Of a stretch of DNA of 64,000 nucleotides, positions 1 through 59,651 are shown one piece after another. A program made the translations under genes and the position numbers. The stretch comes from Strongylocentrotus purpuratus (Eukaryota > Echinodermata > Echinoidea > Camarodonta > Strongylocentrotidae), in NCBI RefSeq assembly GCF_000002235.5, contig NW_022145606.1, positions 44,778,692-44,842,691 of the forward strand, in the 5' to 3' direction. A model generated the notes under the pieces. The model did not search any database. It saw only the letters and a list, made by a program, of their open reading frames with translations, and was not told the origin of the DNA. How positions within the stretch are numbered: the first letter of the stretch is position 1; every line of letters begins with the position of its first letter.

Positions 1-190
1 ACCACCCAGGGTGGTCACTAACAGGTGGCTATCTCATCAACTCAGCTCTCAATTAACATAAGAAAAAGAGGATTATGGGGGATCAATGGTCACTGATTAG
101 GCATTGTTTTCTATATAGAGGGAGCAAGTAGCTACAAGTAGTACAGTGGGGCTTTAAATCTTGATATTATTACAAACATCCATAAACTGT

Positions 191-262
191 CTGTTCAGAG
201 CCAAAACGGCATTAACTCTGTATTAATGTATACAAGACAATGCCCTTCTGGCTCCAAACAAA
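191..262. repeat. Short hairpin element (gagccagaagggcattaac), copy 1
   Basis: Left arm ttcagagccaaaacggcatt, right arm aatgcccttctggctccaaa; about 72 bp. Same family as 44078, 45974, 47073, 49243, 49745 and 49845. Confidence 0.75.
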
Positions 263-720
263 CAACATTATTTGGTGAACACTTGGTAATATTAACGAGA
301 TCAGTGACACCTTCTAAGAGACGATTGGTTTACAAAGGCCAACCATCTATAAAGACCGATGCTTTTTCCTGTTTTCCTTCAAAGTATATCTCCTTAAAAG
401 CCTTCCTATCACTACCTGTACATCAAGAACACCTGCCTGTAAAGATAATTTGATCGTTTTCCTTAAACGGCCTTTACACGTGTGATAAGGTTTGACTCTA
501 TACATGCAGTATTAATTTAATATGATTGCAATTGTTCCGAAAGCCATTTGGTGTAAAGGTAATATAGCGATATAAGGTAAAGGTTGCATAAAGAGCATTG
601 CACTGGAAATAAAAAAGGGTATTTAAACAACAAACCTTTGCAAATGAAATATATCTCGAAACTCAAAGGGAAATTGAAAATTAAGTTGAGGGCATCAATC
701 ACAGAAGAACATACTGTATG

Positions 721-979
721 TACAGTCAAACCTGGCTATTAAGACCATACAAGGAAAACACACATTTTCTTTTAGAGGGAGGCAGGCAATACGGATGACC
801 ACTAGACAGGTGGCCTTTAAGCAGAGGTGGCCACCTATAGCGACCGCCCAAGGGAAACACAAAAAATGGTCCTTGTAGACAGGTTCCCTTAATATATGTT
901 TCAATGAGAACCCATTTTGAAGGGAAACAAAAAATGTGGTCTTTGTAGACAGGTGGTCACTAAAGCAGGTTTGACTGTA
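721..979. mobile_element. Foldback element family A (copy 1)
   Basis: Bounded by tacagtcaaacctgg and caggtttgactgta inverted termini. The interior has repeated 'gtggtc(c)ttgtagacaggtggtcac' stretches and aagggaaacaaaaaatgtgg. Same family as 8585, 10020, 10585, 15234 and 62096. Confidence 0.8.
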
Positions 980-3591
980 TTTGGTTTTTAAGATGGTTTG
1001 GGGAGGATAGGAGGAAGGGAAAAATTTACAAATGGAGCAATTTCAACAAGACTTTTTGTTTCAATTCCTTGCAGAATGATATACAAACCAAAAAATAAAA
1101 TATTGAAATTAACGCTTGGTAAAACATTCATGTTTTTATAATTAAATAATATGTTTGAATCGGCAAAGTTGATCCTTTCAACACACAAAATTTGACAGTA
1201 ACAAAGAAAATTCAACGTCGGAAATATATCAGTCGCCACCTTCTTAGAATATTTGCAACCATTATGAATAAAACTAATATCTGGAGTAATGTGTAGTTTA
1301 CCAACGAAGAACGATTAAAATAATTACCAAAAAAATTAAAGAGATCACTCTCCACGAATCACTGTAAATAACACCCCTTCTACGTGGCGTTTTCAACCAA
1401 ATGCATAAACGGCTCTCCCATTCTCATCAGACAACATTAACAAATCATTTAAAATCAATTTAAACACCTCCAAAATGGATCCCAAACTGAGAGCTTTGGA
1501 AGCTTTCTCTTGCGAGGCACCAGCGAGATAAATACAGTCATGCAGCATCGGGATTTGGGACAGTGTAATATTATACAATTTTGTTCACAGGAGGTCCTGC
1601 AGTTGTTCAAGTGAGATTTCTTTCGTGGTGATTTTATTTATTGTTTTGTAAGAGCTCTTTTTTTCAATTTTCCAAAATCATTATTCATTTCTAAATCTAC
1701 CGGTAAATGACTCTCAATTCCCTGCTTTTGTTAACAATTAAATTGTGTCCTTCACATTGACCTTGACACTTTGAGGATGACATTGAGAGGGGAGACATGC
1801 TTGAGCGCACACACACACACAGCGATTTGACATTTGCTCCGATAACAATCGCTCCAGGCTGAATTTGTATTATAAATGATACAGTGTGGGGTAAGGGTAG
1901 CAATTGGGTTTTAGGCTAAGTTCAGGGCGAGGATATACCAGTAGTGTTTGGGTTTGGTCCGGGATGAAGTTGAGAATTTGGTTAGCAGTAGGGGTTGTAG
2001 AGGGAGAGGCTTCAGAAGCTCATTTCCAATTTTAAAAAAAATCTTGACCGTAAATGAATTAAAGGAGGCACATATAAAAAATGAATGCGAGAACCTCAAA
2101 ATTACTCTTCTACAAGCGTGTATGTCCGTTAGACTTAAGAGTGGGGAATCGACCACGGAGAGATCGTCGCAGGAGCATGCATCTACAACCGCACACCTAT
2201 AACAGCTACAACACTAGATGGATACTTACAGACACACAGGGGAAACTAGTTGCCTGGTAATTTGGTTGGGTAACCAAGAATGCATTGAAAGTTAGTACAA
2301 AAGAGAGTAGCAAGATGGCGGTCTATTGGTGCACATGCTACACATGGATGTGCAACTTGAGAGCTAGCCATTTAATGTATGCAACTCAATGGGTATGCAA
2401 ATACTGTACATTTAGGGGTCTAATCTACTGTACAAGGCTGATACTACTGCCTACAAGTACATACAAGAGTACTATTCTTCTGTAAATATTGGGCCAGATA
2501 GTAATTAGTGAATAAAGATGTTGGAAATATTATCTGAAATCTAAATGAAATTTACACCCCAAGATCTTATCATAATTCACATGGACCTGGATGCCAATAA
2601 TTTCAAATATTTTCTGAACATTATTTACAAAATTACAGGTCTTCATTAAAGCAAAATTATTTAAAAAAAAAAAAGATTTCATGAAGAGTACCACATCAAA
2701 ATGTCATTTGAAATGGATAAAATACTGATTAAATATTCTACTATCAATGGTAGACGATTACTTCATAGAATATCATGCAAAACACGTTTCTTTTGCATGA
2801 AATTGGAAAATGAGTAACAAATATTTCAGGAAAATTAGTGCCTTAAGCGAAACGTTACGAGACACTTACATGATTATTGCGATTCTTGGACAATGCAGCA
2901 TACATTGTACGTATACTGCTCAGACAAGAGCGATTTATATCCATTTTCAAAACTACTCGGGAATGGATGTCTTTGAATTACATAAAAGTAAAAGTAGAAA
3001 TATTCATGGATTTCGCGCAAAGATCGGCAACCGTATTTTTGAACTCTCAAAAATATAAGCATGATTTCTTATGCCTGCACCAATAGAAATGAAAACAATG
3101 GAGTGAAGTGTGCAACGCGAATTAAGAACCTGTGAAAACGTTTTGGGGTTGCTCACCGCAAAAAATTAATCATGCGAAAATAACAGCGTTATCAGTAGTC
3201 TACGACTGCCTTTTAATTTTGCTGCAGACTTCTAACCAACACCGCCACACAAAACCTCCCTCTATACACATTACACAGTGCTAGGAAAAGCTGCATATAC
3301 ATGTATGAACAGTTACTGCATATAGCAAATACTGCCTTTAAAAAAATAACATAAATAAATCAACAACAAACAAACACGTAACCAACGGGGAACCACAAAC
3401 AAAGCAAGCATACTGAAGTGAAATCATAAATAAGGAGTTTATGGGGAGAGGGGGTGGGGGGGGGGGGGTAGTATATTTGAATATTCAAAAGAGAGATAAA
3501 TGGATTCAGTACTGTTTTTTGTGTGATGTACACCATAAGATGTGGAGCAGAATACAGAAATGAATGCATCTGTCATTGTGCCTTGCGTAAA

Positions 3592-3780
3592 GACATTGAA
3601 TGCATGATTCCTACAAATTGAACGCACCATTCTTAAAAATTGAACGCACGACTCATATTAATTGAATGCATGATTCATACGACTTGAATGCAAGATTCAT
3701 ACGAATTGAACGCATCATTCCTACAAATTGAACGCACGATTTCTACAAATTGAATGATTATTTATACAAATTGAACAATT
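3592..3780. repeat. Minisatellite of about 28 bp units
   Basis: Repeated ttgaacgcatgattc(a/c)tacaaa units, about seven imperfect copies, in the 3' flank of the gene. Confidence 0.8.
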
Positions 3781-4355
3781 ACATATTTTAGATACGTAAT
3801 TAGAGATATGAAATAATGGTTTGGAAATCTTTGTAACATTCTTTTTGTTTCTTTTTTTAGCCCATCTTATCACAACAGTATAATCAGAAATTTTAAAATA
3901 CCTTCTTTTCCTGTTTGAACATGCACAAATTGACATAGACCTGTTGACAAATATACCGGTACTCAATACCTCAAGAAGATACCTGTACAGAGCACCGACA
4001 CCTTGCATTCTAACTGCTAATATACAGCCAACAATTAAATTATTCATACCCTTACCAAGTTTTGTAATTGTTTAAGTATATAGAGATGATTTGTCCCAAT
4101 TTATGTTTCTTTGAGAATGTGACATATTAAAGCTCCCATCTTAAAGTATTCAACAAAGGCCCTAATTCTAACCAGTCCAGCTTTTATTCTCGAGTTACGT
4201 AAAACGCGAAAAACATCAAATTTATAAGGGGTATGAATAATTTAGTTGTTAAATGTACATGTACCGGTAAGCTCTAAATATCCAGCAAATACAACAATTA
4301 ACTACTAAGCAATCGGAAAAGAAGCATTCCTGAATCCTGTACACATTTGTGAACT

Positions 4356-4503
4356 GGGCCCTCTTTCACAAAACTTGTTATCATTAACCAATGCTAAATT
4401 TCTCTGACAAATTAGCTCTCAGCCAATCAGATGCCATGATTTCAGTAGCTTATAACAGTTACTGTAACTTGTGCTTGATAACAAGTTTTATGAAACATGG
4501 CCC
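4356..4503. mobile_element. Foldback element (gggcc...tttcacaaaacttgttatca)
   Basis: About 148 bp. The left end gggccctctttcacaaaact is the inverse of the right end agttttatgaaacatggccc. Its termini resemble those of the elements at 11085 and 63122 (TTTCA(T/C)AAA). Confidence 0.75.
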
Positions 4504-5699
4504 TGATCTTTTCCCATGCTTTTTGAGTACTTTGGAGGACGAGGAGGAGGATTTATAGACAGTCGTACGAAACAAGGATATTTCATTTTTTAAAGCGATC
4601 TAGCGATACACATTTAATACCTTTTTTGTAGTGCTGGGGCGTACATGCCATATCTGGTTAAAGGGATAAAAATTCATATAAAATGTCAAAATCATCCTCT
4701 TTTTGGACAATTGCACTGACCACTATAAGAGAATGCATTTTTTAGAGGAACAGGAATCGTAAATATTTTGTTGAGTCTTTTTTGTTTCATTAAGGAAATT
4801 CACATTGAATATAATCTCTGGGAGGTGTTTGCATTTTGATTTTGAGAACTGTGATAGGAAGGATAGCCGTTTCGACCCAGTGCTACTTCAAAGGCAGGGA
4901 TAATAGGGCTACAGTTAGACTAAGGCTTGGGAATTAGTGACAGTCTAACTTAAAGCTAATCTTGGGCTCTGGTATGAGAATCGTATGTCGAGAGAACATG
5001 GCTATAATTCATTCTGGATTGTTTATCCTACAGTAGATTGACTGTTCGATCCAGTAAAATAAAAACAAACTCACAAAAACTTGCTGGAAATCATCTTAAT
5101 AAAAACCACAACTCTCATCTGCACCAAGTGACCTGTGTAACGCGCATGGCCTCGGGCCTACTTACCTTGATTTCCTTATCTTTCTATGCTAACAAAATTG
5201 TTTGGCACATGTCATTTATTTGCAACCTTGAACATTCAGTGTCAGTTTTGTTGGATTTTGTGAGAATTTTTTTGCTATATTTACCAGAGCTCAAGATTAG
5301 CTTTAATACAAAGGATTGAGAGTGATTTAGCTTTAGATTTTATAAAATATAAAAAGCACTGGATAACCAAAAAAAAACTCTAGGAAACAAAATAAACATT
5401 AAATAAGTCCACAAAAAAAATCTTAATGTTCTCTGGAAAATGAACACACAATAAATATAATAGTCATTTTTCGCCAATAAAGTCTGGTTCAGATATGGCC
5501 AGGTATACTGCCTGAAAGAAAAGGCTCTTACAGCAAAATAAAACAGATATTAGGAGTAACTGAGTCGCATGCGGGGATGGAAATAGGTATCTGCATGTTA
5601 CACAGGCGGCTGTGCGTTCTCACTCACAAGTGCATGCGTCTGTGTGTCATTTAATACAGCAACGAGAAGCAAAGCGTTGCATTCCATTTTGCCGCAGCA

Positions 5700-5705
5700 T
5701 TTATT
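5700..5705 (-). promoter_or_regulatory. Candidate polyadenylation signal AATAAA
   Basis: Minus-strand AATAAA about 290 bp past the stop codon at 5995. It is the first canonical hexamer I noticed downstream; AT-rich DNA gives many chance matches, so the call is tentative. Confidence 0.3.
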
Positions 5706-5768
5706 TGAAGGCAATTTACAGTGCCACATGTGAACAAAGCTTACGGGATCGGGGCAGAGGGGTTAGTG

Positions 5769-5815
5769 AGGTCACACAAGGTCATTGACCTGAAAGAGAA
5801 AAGCCTAATCTGAGA
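5769..5815 (-). pseudogene. Partial copy of the end of exon 15
   Basis: On the minus strand this reads LRLGFSLSGQ-stop in the frame aligned with the true HRSGFSLSGQ-stop, followed by the same downstream sequence (GACCTTGTGTGACCTC). F, L and Q codons differ only synonymously. An in-frame TGA lies a few codons upstream, so it can only be coding if spliced at ttctcag or similar. The likely origin is a local tandem duplication of about 210 bp. Confidence 0.7.
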
Positions 5816-5994
5816 AGGTGTCACTGACCTTATAGTGTTAAAAACCAGATCAAATCACGACACAAATATGTACACTACATTAAGAACAAACAAATTCTGC
5901 TATGGAAACAGTTGGTTTTACAGTCATTTCGAGACTGGAGGTTAAGAGAAGGTCATGGACAGGGTGATAGAAGGTCACATGAGGTCACACAAGG

Positions 5995-52458
<46,464 letters not shown>

Positions 52459-53450
52459 CAAGAGTTTGTCCCCCTTCTATTGTTATTAATATACAGTATA
52501 AGCTGCTTATCGGAAGAAGATTTAAATTAACTGGAAGCGAACAAATCAAAGTGATAGTGTGTAAGAAGCGCCTGTCTTAAACGAAAGACTAGAGGGCGCT
52601 AGAGAAGCACAAATGATATGATGATAGGCACAAAGTTCCCAGTGATAATGATATTCTGTATCCAAGTGCTAGTAATGCATGAAAGACAAATGAAAAGAGG
52701 ACGAAAGAAAAAAATGGAAAAATGCAAGGTCAGTATAAATGATGTTATTAAGACTAAAATCCTGTTTGAAGATCAACAAAGGAACATGATATCACCTCAT
52801 GACGAATGACTGGAAAACCTAAAGTATAGATTATAAATACAGGTGCAACTCAAAATGATAAATGGTTATTCACAAATATAGACTCACTTATGACCAAGTG
52901 AATATATGTCAGAGTCAAAGAGATCATACTACATACATGTACATGTATGCTTCAAGATGTAATTTAACTGATCATGACATAAATTTAGTAATTTCCCCAA
53001 GGCTACATCTTAGGTTCATGTCTATTCTGGAGACTACTGAAATCTATAGACACCCTATCAAGACCAAAAATGAAGCCTTGCTGTCTGAGAAACAAAGACC
53101 AAAGACTAGATTGCTTTAGTACTACCACTTCATTTAGATATTTACAACATTCACTCATATGAACTCAAACATAATTTTTTCTCTATTGACAGTGTGGATA
53201 AATACCATCACATCATTACATCTTTATTTTTATTTTTGCTGATTTTTTGGCAATAACCTGTTCTACCTTGAAAAATATTCCACCCACCTGTGCACATCAC
53301 CGGTTTCCACAAAATATAATTTGACTAGCCTAGCCTACACTTGCTCGCAAACATTACACATTTCTATTGGTAATAGCTTGTCCTGCCTTGAAGTAAAACT
53401 ACATTAATTCCACCACCAGTGGGTAATGAAAATATCTTGATCTGCCTTAA
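52459..53450. other. Upstream flank of the N-terminal exon
   Basis: Should contain the 5' UTR and a promoter if exon 1 is the first exon. I see no convincing TATA box with initiator and no second upstream coding exon. The AT-rich sequence is without strong repeats except a tacatgtacatgta word at 52934. Confidence 0.4.
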
Positions 53451-53777
53451 GCTATGGTCACAAATCAGAGCAGCGACTGACCGATCAGTAGCCTGCTCGG
53501 TCGCTGCTGGAATTAGGCATCGCCCAGCGATTAGGTCGGTGCCCGGGCGGCGACCGCCCAGGCACCGAGCGTATTTTGGGCGGCGAGTGAAAAGTGAGCA
53601 GGCGCCGCCCAAATTTTAACTCCGCGCTAAAACTTCAGCGGCGACCGAGCGATGCCCTAAAAACGAGCGGTGCCTGGGCGGCCGCCGCTCGGTGGCCGGG
53701 CAGCCGCCGGGCAGAATTGGTTAAAAACTCGCCGCTCGGCCGCCGAGCAGTCTACTTTTGGGTAATGTGACCATAGC
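53451..53777. mobile_element. GC-rich foldback element
   Basis: Inverted ends gctatggtcaca / tgtgaccatagc with TTAA-like flanks (ccttaa, attaaa). The interior is GC-rich, with many cgccgcccgg/ccgggcggcg repeats forming internal palindromes, in strong contrast to its AT-rich surroundings. Non-coding. Confidence 0.78.
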
Positions 53778-54576
53778 ATTAAAGACATTACTGCTTTCTA
53801 CCAACAAAAATAACTAAATGTGGCTTACATGTATAGACAGACTACAATATTCCGAATCACACAAGTTCATCATCGGTTTCTAGAAGAAAAAGCTTCTTCT
53901 GTGTTGTAGTCATGCTATATATATTCTGACTCGCTTGCAAACATTACCGGTTTATACTGGTTGTCCTGCCTTAAAGCTAAACTGCACCGATCACAATGTA
54001 CACTATACATTGTTAATCACCTATTAGTATTGCCTTGTATAAAGGCTATAATATTCTGACTCGCTGGAACACATCACCACTTTCTACCAACAAAAATAAC
54101 TAAACATACCTAAAGGACAGACTACAATATTCTGAATCTTGTGTGCACATCATTTGGTTTCTACAAAAAATAACCAATTCGAGGATAAACTGTGACTCAC
54201 ATACAGGTGTACATGTATGTGCATCTACCACCAAAATATGGTTCTGCCTTGAAAACAGGCTAAAATATTATGACTCGCCTGAACACATCACTGGTTTCCA
54301 GCGAAAAATGACACAAATGACTCATGGCGACTCATCGCCTTCCCTACCTGACGTCTGCCTCCAAAATCATCCCAAGTACCCCCCTTCATCCCTCCGCCCC
54401 GTCACTGATGAGGCATTGTCATGGCAACCCCATCATATGCCTGTACACTGCATCCCTTTGGATTAGTGTTATGTAGACATTTAATGCAAGTCCGTTATCG
54501 GGTGTAGAGTGTTCCGTCATATGAGAAGGAGGCGTGAATCAGGGAGTATCAAGAGTAAGCGAGTCGAAAGGCAGCT

Positions 54577-55035
54577 ATTAAGGGGCAGGAGACAGAGTTC
54601 ATAGTGTCCCACTTTTGGAGAAGACATCTACTTTGTGACTCGGTAACATTGTCTCAGATTCTGCAATCATATTTATAAACCTTTAGGTCAGTCAGGAATC
54701 TTATGACTTTTATTAACTGATCGCCTGTCTGATTATCAAGATATTTATGATTGGAAATCAAAAATGTGTTTTTCGTTTTTCTAACGGTTTTTATAACTCT
54801 ACAGTCTATTGGGGAAAATGAGTATGGTAAAACAGGTCACTCAAAGATTGTTACTTTTTTGAGGCACTTCATGATCGTTTTGAAGCACAATTTTTTTAGG
54901 GCTTCAATATTACACCATATCACAGACACTGATAACATGTAGGGCCATGCATCTCAGATTTAACATTGTTAAACGATGCCTTTAAGGGACAAGAGACAGA
55001 GTTCAGAGTGTCCCATTTTGGGAGAAGACATCTTC
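54577..55035. repeat. Family B element (copy 2) between direct repeats
   Basis: A family B body at about 54640-54985 (ctcagattc, aacctttaggtcagtcagga, agtctattggggaaaa). It is bracketed by two copies of aagggacaagagacagagttc...gtgtccca...gagaagacatct (54578-54630 and 54983-55035). Confidence 0.7.
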
Positions 55036-56269
55036 TTGTTGGAGCCAGAAGGATGTTAAAGATAAGCTTGAGTTTTCTGTAATGATAGAAAATTAATTCT
55101 CACAGAATCTAACAAAACTCACACTGAATGTTCAAGATTACAAATAAACGACATTGTGTCAAATGATTATGGTCGAAAATGTGTAGGGGCTGACTACTGA
55201 GCATAGAAAGATAAGGAAATCAAGTTAAGTACCGTAGGCCCAACACCATCATCTTTTGAAATGTGCCGATAGAACAATGACATATTACGTACACGTCATA
55301 CAACCATGATTGTGAATATGGAATATATAACATATTGAAATTGCTCTCGAGTTGATTTTATAGTATTTGCGATCATATTCAAATATTCTACCAAAAAGAA
55401 CCAGAGGTGTGGTAGAATAATGACCTAGCTAATTTCTACCAAAATATGATGAAACCATTAGAGTGTTTGAGAAACACAAGATTATGGGCAATCTAATTCA
55501 AATTTCTAAATGTATGTGCATTGTGCAGGTGTTTGTAACCAACACTTGTGTAAAAAGAATTTGACATTTAACCTCCAAATAGAAATCGGTCATTTAAACT
55601 ACATCCTCATAAATGTGGCCTGTGTCGTATGTACTTGTTTCCATGGAGACAACAGATTCTCCCTACTCCTGTACATCAAATATCAATATTCTTTATTATG
55701 CTGGACGGGAAGCAAGGAAATTGCTGGAGGCAAATCAACTTTCTACGATCTTTAGAATTGAATGTATTTCCAGCATCGAGAGAAAGCATAGGAACGCAAA
55801 AGACGGAAATAAATGTACTCAATAAAGACGTAGTTTACAATTGCATATTTCAAGCTGGATGAATAACCCCACCTCTTCCTAAATGTCAATGTTAATGAAC
55901 GAGTATGAAGTGTGCTTTATAATAGATAGGTAGTTGCGCTGAGAGGGAAATAACCAAGCTGTGTTAAAACAAGTTGATCTACTAGCTTCTTACTTGTGAT
56001 TTTTTAATGAGAAAAATCATCCCCTCAGATTAATTATCCGCTCCCCATAAATGATAACAAAGTATGGAATGTGTTGAACATATTTTAATTTGGAGGACAA
56101 AATTTGTCTTTTCAAAAAGCCTTGTGAGTACAATGATATACTAGCTTCTTGTTTGTGATTTTGTAATGAGGAACCTCTTTGGCATGAAGAAGAAAACACA
56201 GGAAGAACACTCAGCCATCATTTCAGATGTAAAATAAAAGAAGTACAGCAGTTAAAAGTTGTGTACCGT

Positions 56270-56580
56270 TACACATCCCACACTGCAATTTCTTAACATA
56301 CAACTTGATAAAATGCATTTAGACCAGCATAAGAGTGAAAAACGCATTTGAAATTAATTAAAGCTGATATTTCCACTCTTTTCATAATCTGAAACTGATG
56401 GTACAGTGAACAAGATCTTTCATGAAGTCTCCTCTTTAATAATAAAGACATTATGCATTTTAGACCAGCATAAGAGTGAAAAAAGCAACTGAAAATGAAA
56501 ACTCTTTTTTTTTAAATTATCCCCTCTTTTCATAATCTGAAACTGATGGTACTAGTGTTTGACATCTTCCATGACGCTTC
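56270..56580. repeat. Tandem duplication, period about 145 bp
   Basis: atgcatttagaccagcataagagtgaaaa...tttccactcttttcataatctgaaactgatggta occurs at about 56313 and 56453. Confidence 0.8.
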
Positions 56581-57685
56581 CTCTTGATTACCAGTAAGAC
56601 AGATTTTGATCAGACATAAAACTCAATGACAACCTTCTGTCAATATCAAAAAATTCGCTTTCATAAAATACGCAGTGGGACATTTTATTACAGTATACAA
56701 GGACAGACACAATTGACTGTGCAATAATCATCCATCTGTCCCACGGCCTCTCTGCCGAAGAGAAATTAATTACGGTTAAAGTTTGGTGGTTTCCAATCAA
56801 AGATAGTTGGCTCAGCTGGGTTTAATATGAATGCATGGTCCATAGCCGTCTTGACCTTGCTCTGTGCAATTTATGACTGGACAGAAACTAATAATGCTTT
56901 TGGTTCTAAGACACATGCTCCGGTAAAAACAATGAAATTATTATATTTGATTCTTGTATAGGGCACTAAGTTATGATATAGTGTGCCAAGATGCACTTTT
57001 AAAAAAAGAAGAGCATTGAGAAAACATATTGCATGGAAAGATAATGTTCATGAACACCAAACTGGCCCCTCATCCCTCAGGCATTATTCACACAAGGCAT
57101 TACTTCATATTTTATTCAGTGGTGAAAAAGAGCACAAAACATTGCGATAATCTAAGCAAGATGTGAAGTGATCCTTTTCTAGACAGAGGCTTAATTTCAG
57201 AATTCAGTACATATCTCATCTACGACTAATGAGGGGGGCCTCTTTGATCCCCTTGCATTTAATAGTCTCAGTCACAAAACTCTTTAATAGTAATACTGGT
57301 AAGAAATTCATATGCATCAAAAGTTCGCAGTCTTTTACTGTATAGATTTGGAGGCTTTATTTCAGAATTCAGAATTCAGAATTCCGAACATAACTTATCT
57401 ACATGTATAATACTGAGGGGCCTCATGATCCCCTGGCATAAGTCTCGGTAACAAGACTCCTTTATAGAATAAGAAAATTGTATGCATTGAAAGTTTGCAA
57501 TTTTGCGCTGTAAAGATTCGGAGGCTTAATTTCAGAATTCAGAACATAACTCATCTACATGTATTATACTGAGGGGCCTCATGATCCCCTGGCATTAGTC
57601 TCGGTAACAAGACTCCTTTTTAGAATAAGAAAATTGTACGCATTGAAAGTTTGCAATCTTGTGCTGTGAAGATTTGGAGGCTTAA

Positions 57686-58186
57686 GGTATTACAAAGTTT
57701 TGGGAAATTTCGAAAAATGGGTGGATAGTGATACTTTACAATTTTGATATGTTTGGAAGCCCCTGTGGGTGTATTAAAAACACCAGAAACTTTAGCCCCT
57801 AAAACACTTCTGCTTTCGAGAAAAATTGAAAATAAAGATTTACCGGTGCTCCCGGTAAATTTTGATAAATTTCAAATAGCTCCTACGGCCGTACAATGGT
57901 AGCTGCCACCATGAAAAACTCAGAGTATGTAGTTGTGGTATATAATTTCCGAACGAGAATAGCTAATCGGTTGATTTTAGTCAATAAACATTGTTTTATA
58001 GCTTAATTAATATCTTGACCTTGAGAGGGAGCTATTCAACATAAAGTGTTTATTATTTACAATTTCATGACTTTAGAGTCGATTTTGACCGCGACAACGA
58101 TCACTGAATATTGTAGGATCGTATATGCTTCCAATATGTTCAATTGAACCAAATTCATGACCCCATACCAAAACTTTGTATTACCT
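57686..58186. mobile_element. TTAA-flanked foldback element inside the array
   Basis: Terminal inverted repeats ggtattacaaagttttgg / ccaaaactttgtattacc (one mismatch of 18) with TTAA at 57682-57685 and 58187-58190. Removing it with one TTAA restores gaggcttaatttcag of the array unit. About 500 bp, non-coding. Confidence 0.85.
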
Positions 58187-58554
58187 TTAATTTCAGCATT
58201 CAGTACATAACTCATCTATACTAATGAGGTGCCTCATGATCGTGGTTGTCTCAAAATCAAGACCCTATCATAGTTCTATAACGTGTGCAGCTTTGCACTA
58301 TAACAATTCTACACAGAGGCTTAATTTCAGGCTTCAGAACATAACTCATCTACACTAATGAGGGGCCCCATAATCCACTGGTATCAATCTCAAAATCAAG
58401 ACCCTATCGTAGTTCTAAGAAGCTAGCAAATATGCACTTAAAGTGTGCAGCGTTACACTATGAAAATTCTAACACTATGAAAATTCTACATAGTGGGTTA
58501 ATTTCAGGCTTCAGAACATAACTCATCTATACTAATGAGGGGCCCCATAACCCC

Positions 58555-58562
58555 CCCCCCCC
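58555..58562. repeat. C run
   Basis: A run of about 14 C's (58549-58562) in the last array unit. Similar C or G runs occur throughout the window (for example 24410, 40571, 44466, 44525, 63840). Confidence 0.9.
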
Positions 58563-59439
58563 CTGGTATTAGTCTCAGTAACAAGACTTCTTTTGGGTGT
58601 GACATTAGTAAAATGATAAAATGTATTAACGTCTGCAGTTTTAGGCTCATGTGACCCTAGATATCATCAAGTCAGCGCCAGAAGGTCAAAGGTGAATCAT
58701 TGTTTGGTTTACAACAACAAAAATATAATTGCATTGGGGAAAAAAAAAAAAAAAAATAATCTTTGATAAATATTTATTCAACAAGGCTTCAAACAGGACT
58801 AATGTGCATGCTAGTTTATAAAATAAATTTGGTTTAAAGAAAAGGCTTTCCCAATTTGTATTCTTTTCCAATCTGAATCAGCTTATCATTCTAAATCAGC
58901 AACACTGGTGTTTGTTTATTTTTTTAATTTGTATTTTGTTGTCACTGTTTGCATACATGTAAATGCTATTGTATGTTGAGGATAAATATGGAATTTGAAC
59001 CAAAGCACAATCAAATTGCCAATTTCGAAACATTAATAATATCCTCTCTACCTTTCTGAAGCAAAGACTGAAAAACAAAAAATGAGCAAGTGTGAACAAT
59101 GATTCAATTATGCATGCGATCTGCAGAAGATGTGAACACACCCTGAGGAAAGCTGCAGATCCAGCCGTCCAGCCAATTATCTCCTGTTTACAGCCGTTGT
59201 AAACTTTGCAGTTTAACGGGCCTAGGCAATGCCTGCCTAATACCACACATAAATAATTCACAGACAGTATATTGCCGTGGTATCCGTAAGACTTGATTAT
59301 TATTATAGACAGCTCTCTTCGTTAGTCATTCGAGATAGGGATTATATAGACAAACAGGCTACATTTATCACTTTTTCCTCGGCAAATTGGCAGCACTGGT
59401 ATTTTTCTGTTAATGCAACATTGTTCTAATAAGGAACCC

Positions 59440-59620
59440 CCCCCCCTCTCTCTCTCTCTCCCTCTTCCACCCCTCCCCAATCTTGCTCATTCACTCTCTC
59501 TCTCTAACTCTCTATCTCACAATCTATCTTACCCTTCCTCTCCTTTTTACATCCTTGCAATCCCCCTCTATCTATATCTTGCCCTGTTCCCCCCCCCCCC
59601 CAAAAAAAAAAAATCCCTTT

Positions 59621-59651
<31 letters not shown>

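Larger units (their letters stand above)
57185..58600. repeat. Satellite-like array of about 160-bp units, interrupted by a transposon
   Basis: Units begin gaggcttaatttcagaattc and continue with acataactcatctac, tgaggggcctcatgatcccc and caagactcc. Copies start at about 57188, 57350, 57520, 57679, 58315 and 58493. The fourth is split by the element at 57686-58186. Confidence 0.85.

Noticed and set aside
1393..1578. 61-residue minus-strand frame with a protein-like composition (LHDCIYLAGASQEKASKALS)
   Set aside because: No family recognised, no good acceptor found before an upstream in-frame stop, and only one short frame. Could be a fragment of a neighbouring gene but cannot be supported.
52459..52461. 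Alternative start (TTG) one codon upstream of the exon 1 ATG
   Set aside because: Nuclear eukaryotic genes rarely use TTG; the ATG at 52456-52458 is the natural start.
53364..53619. Arg/Ala-rich frames on both strands
   Set aside because: They arise from the GC-rich palindromic element, whose inverted repeats open frames on both strands.
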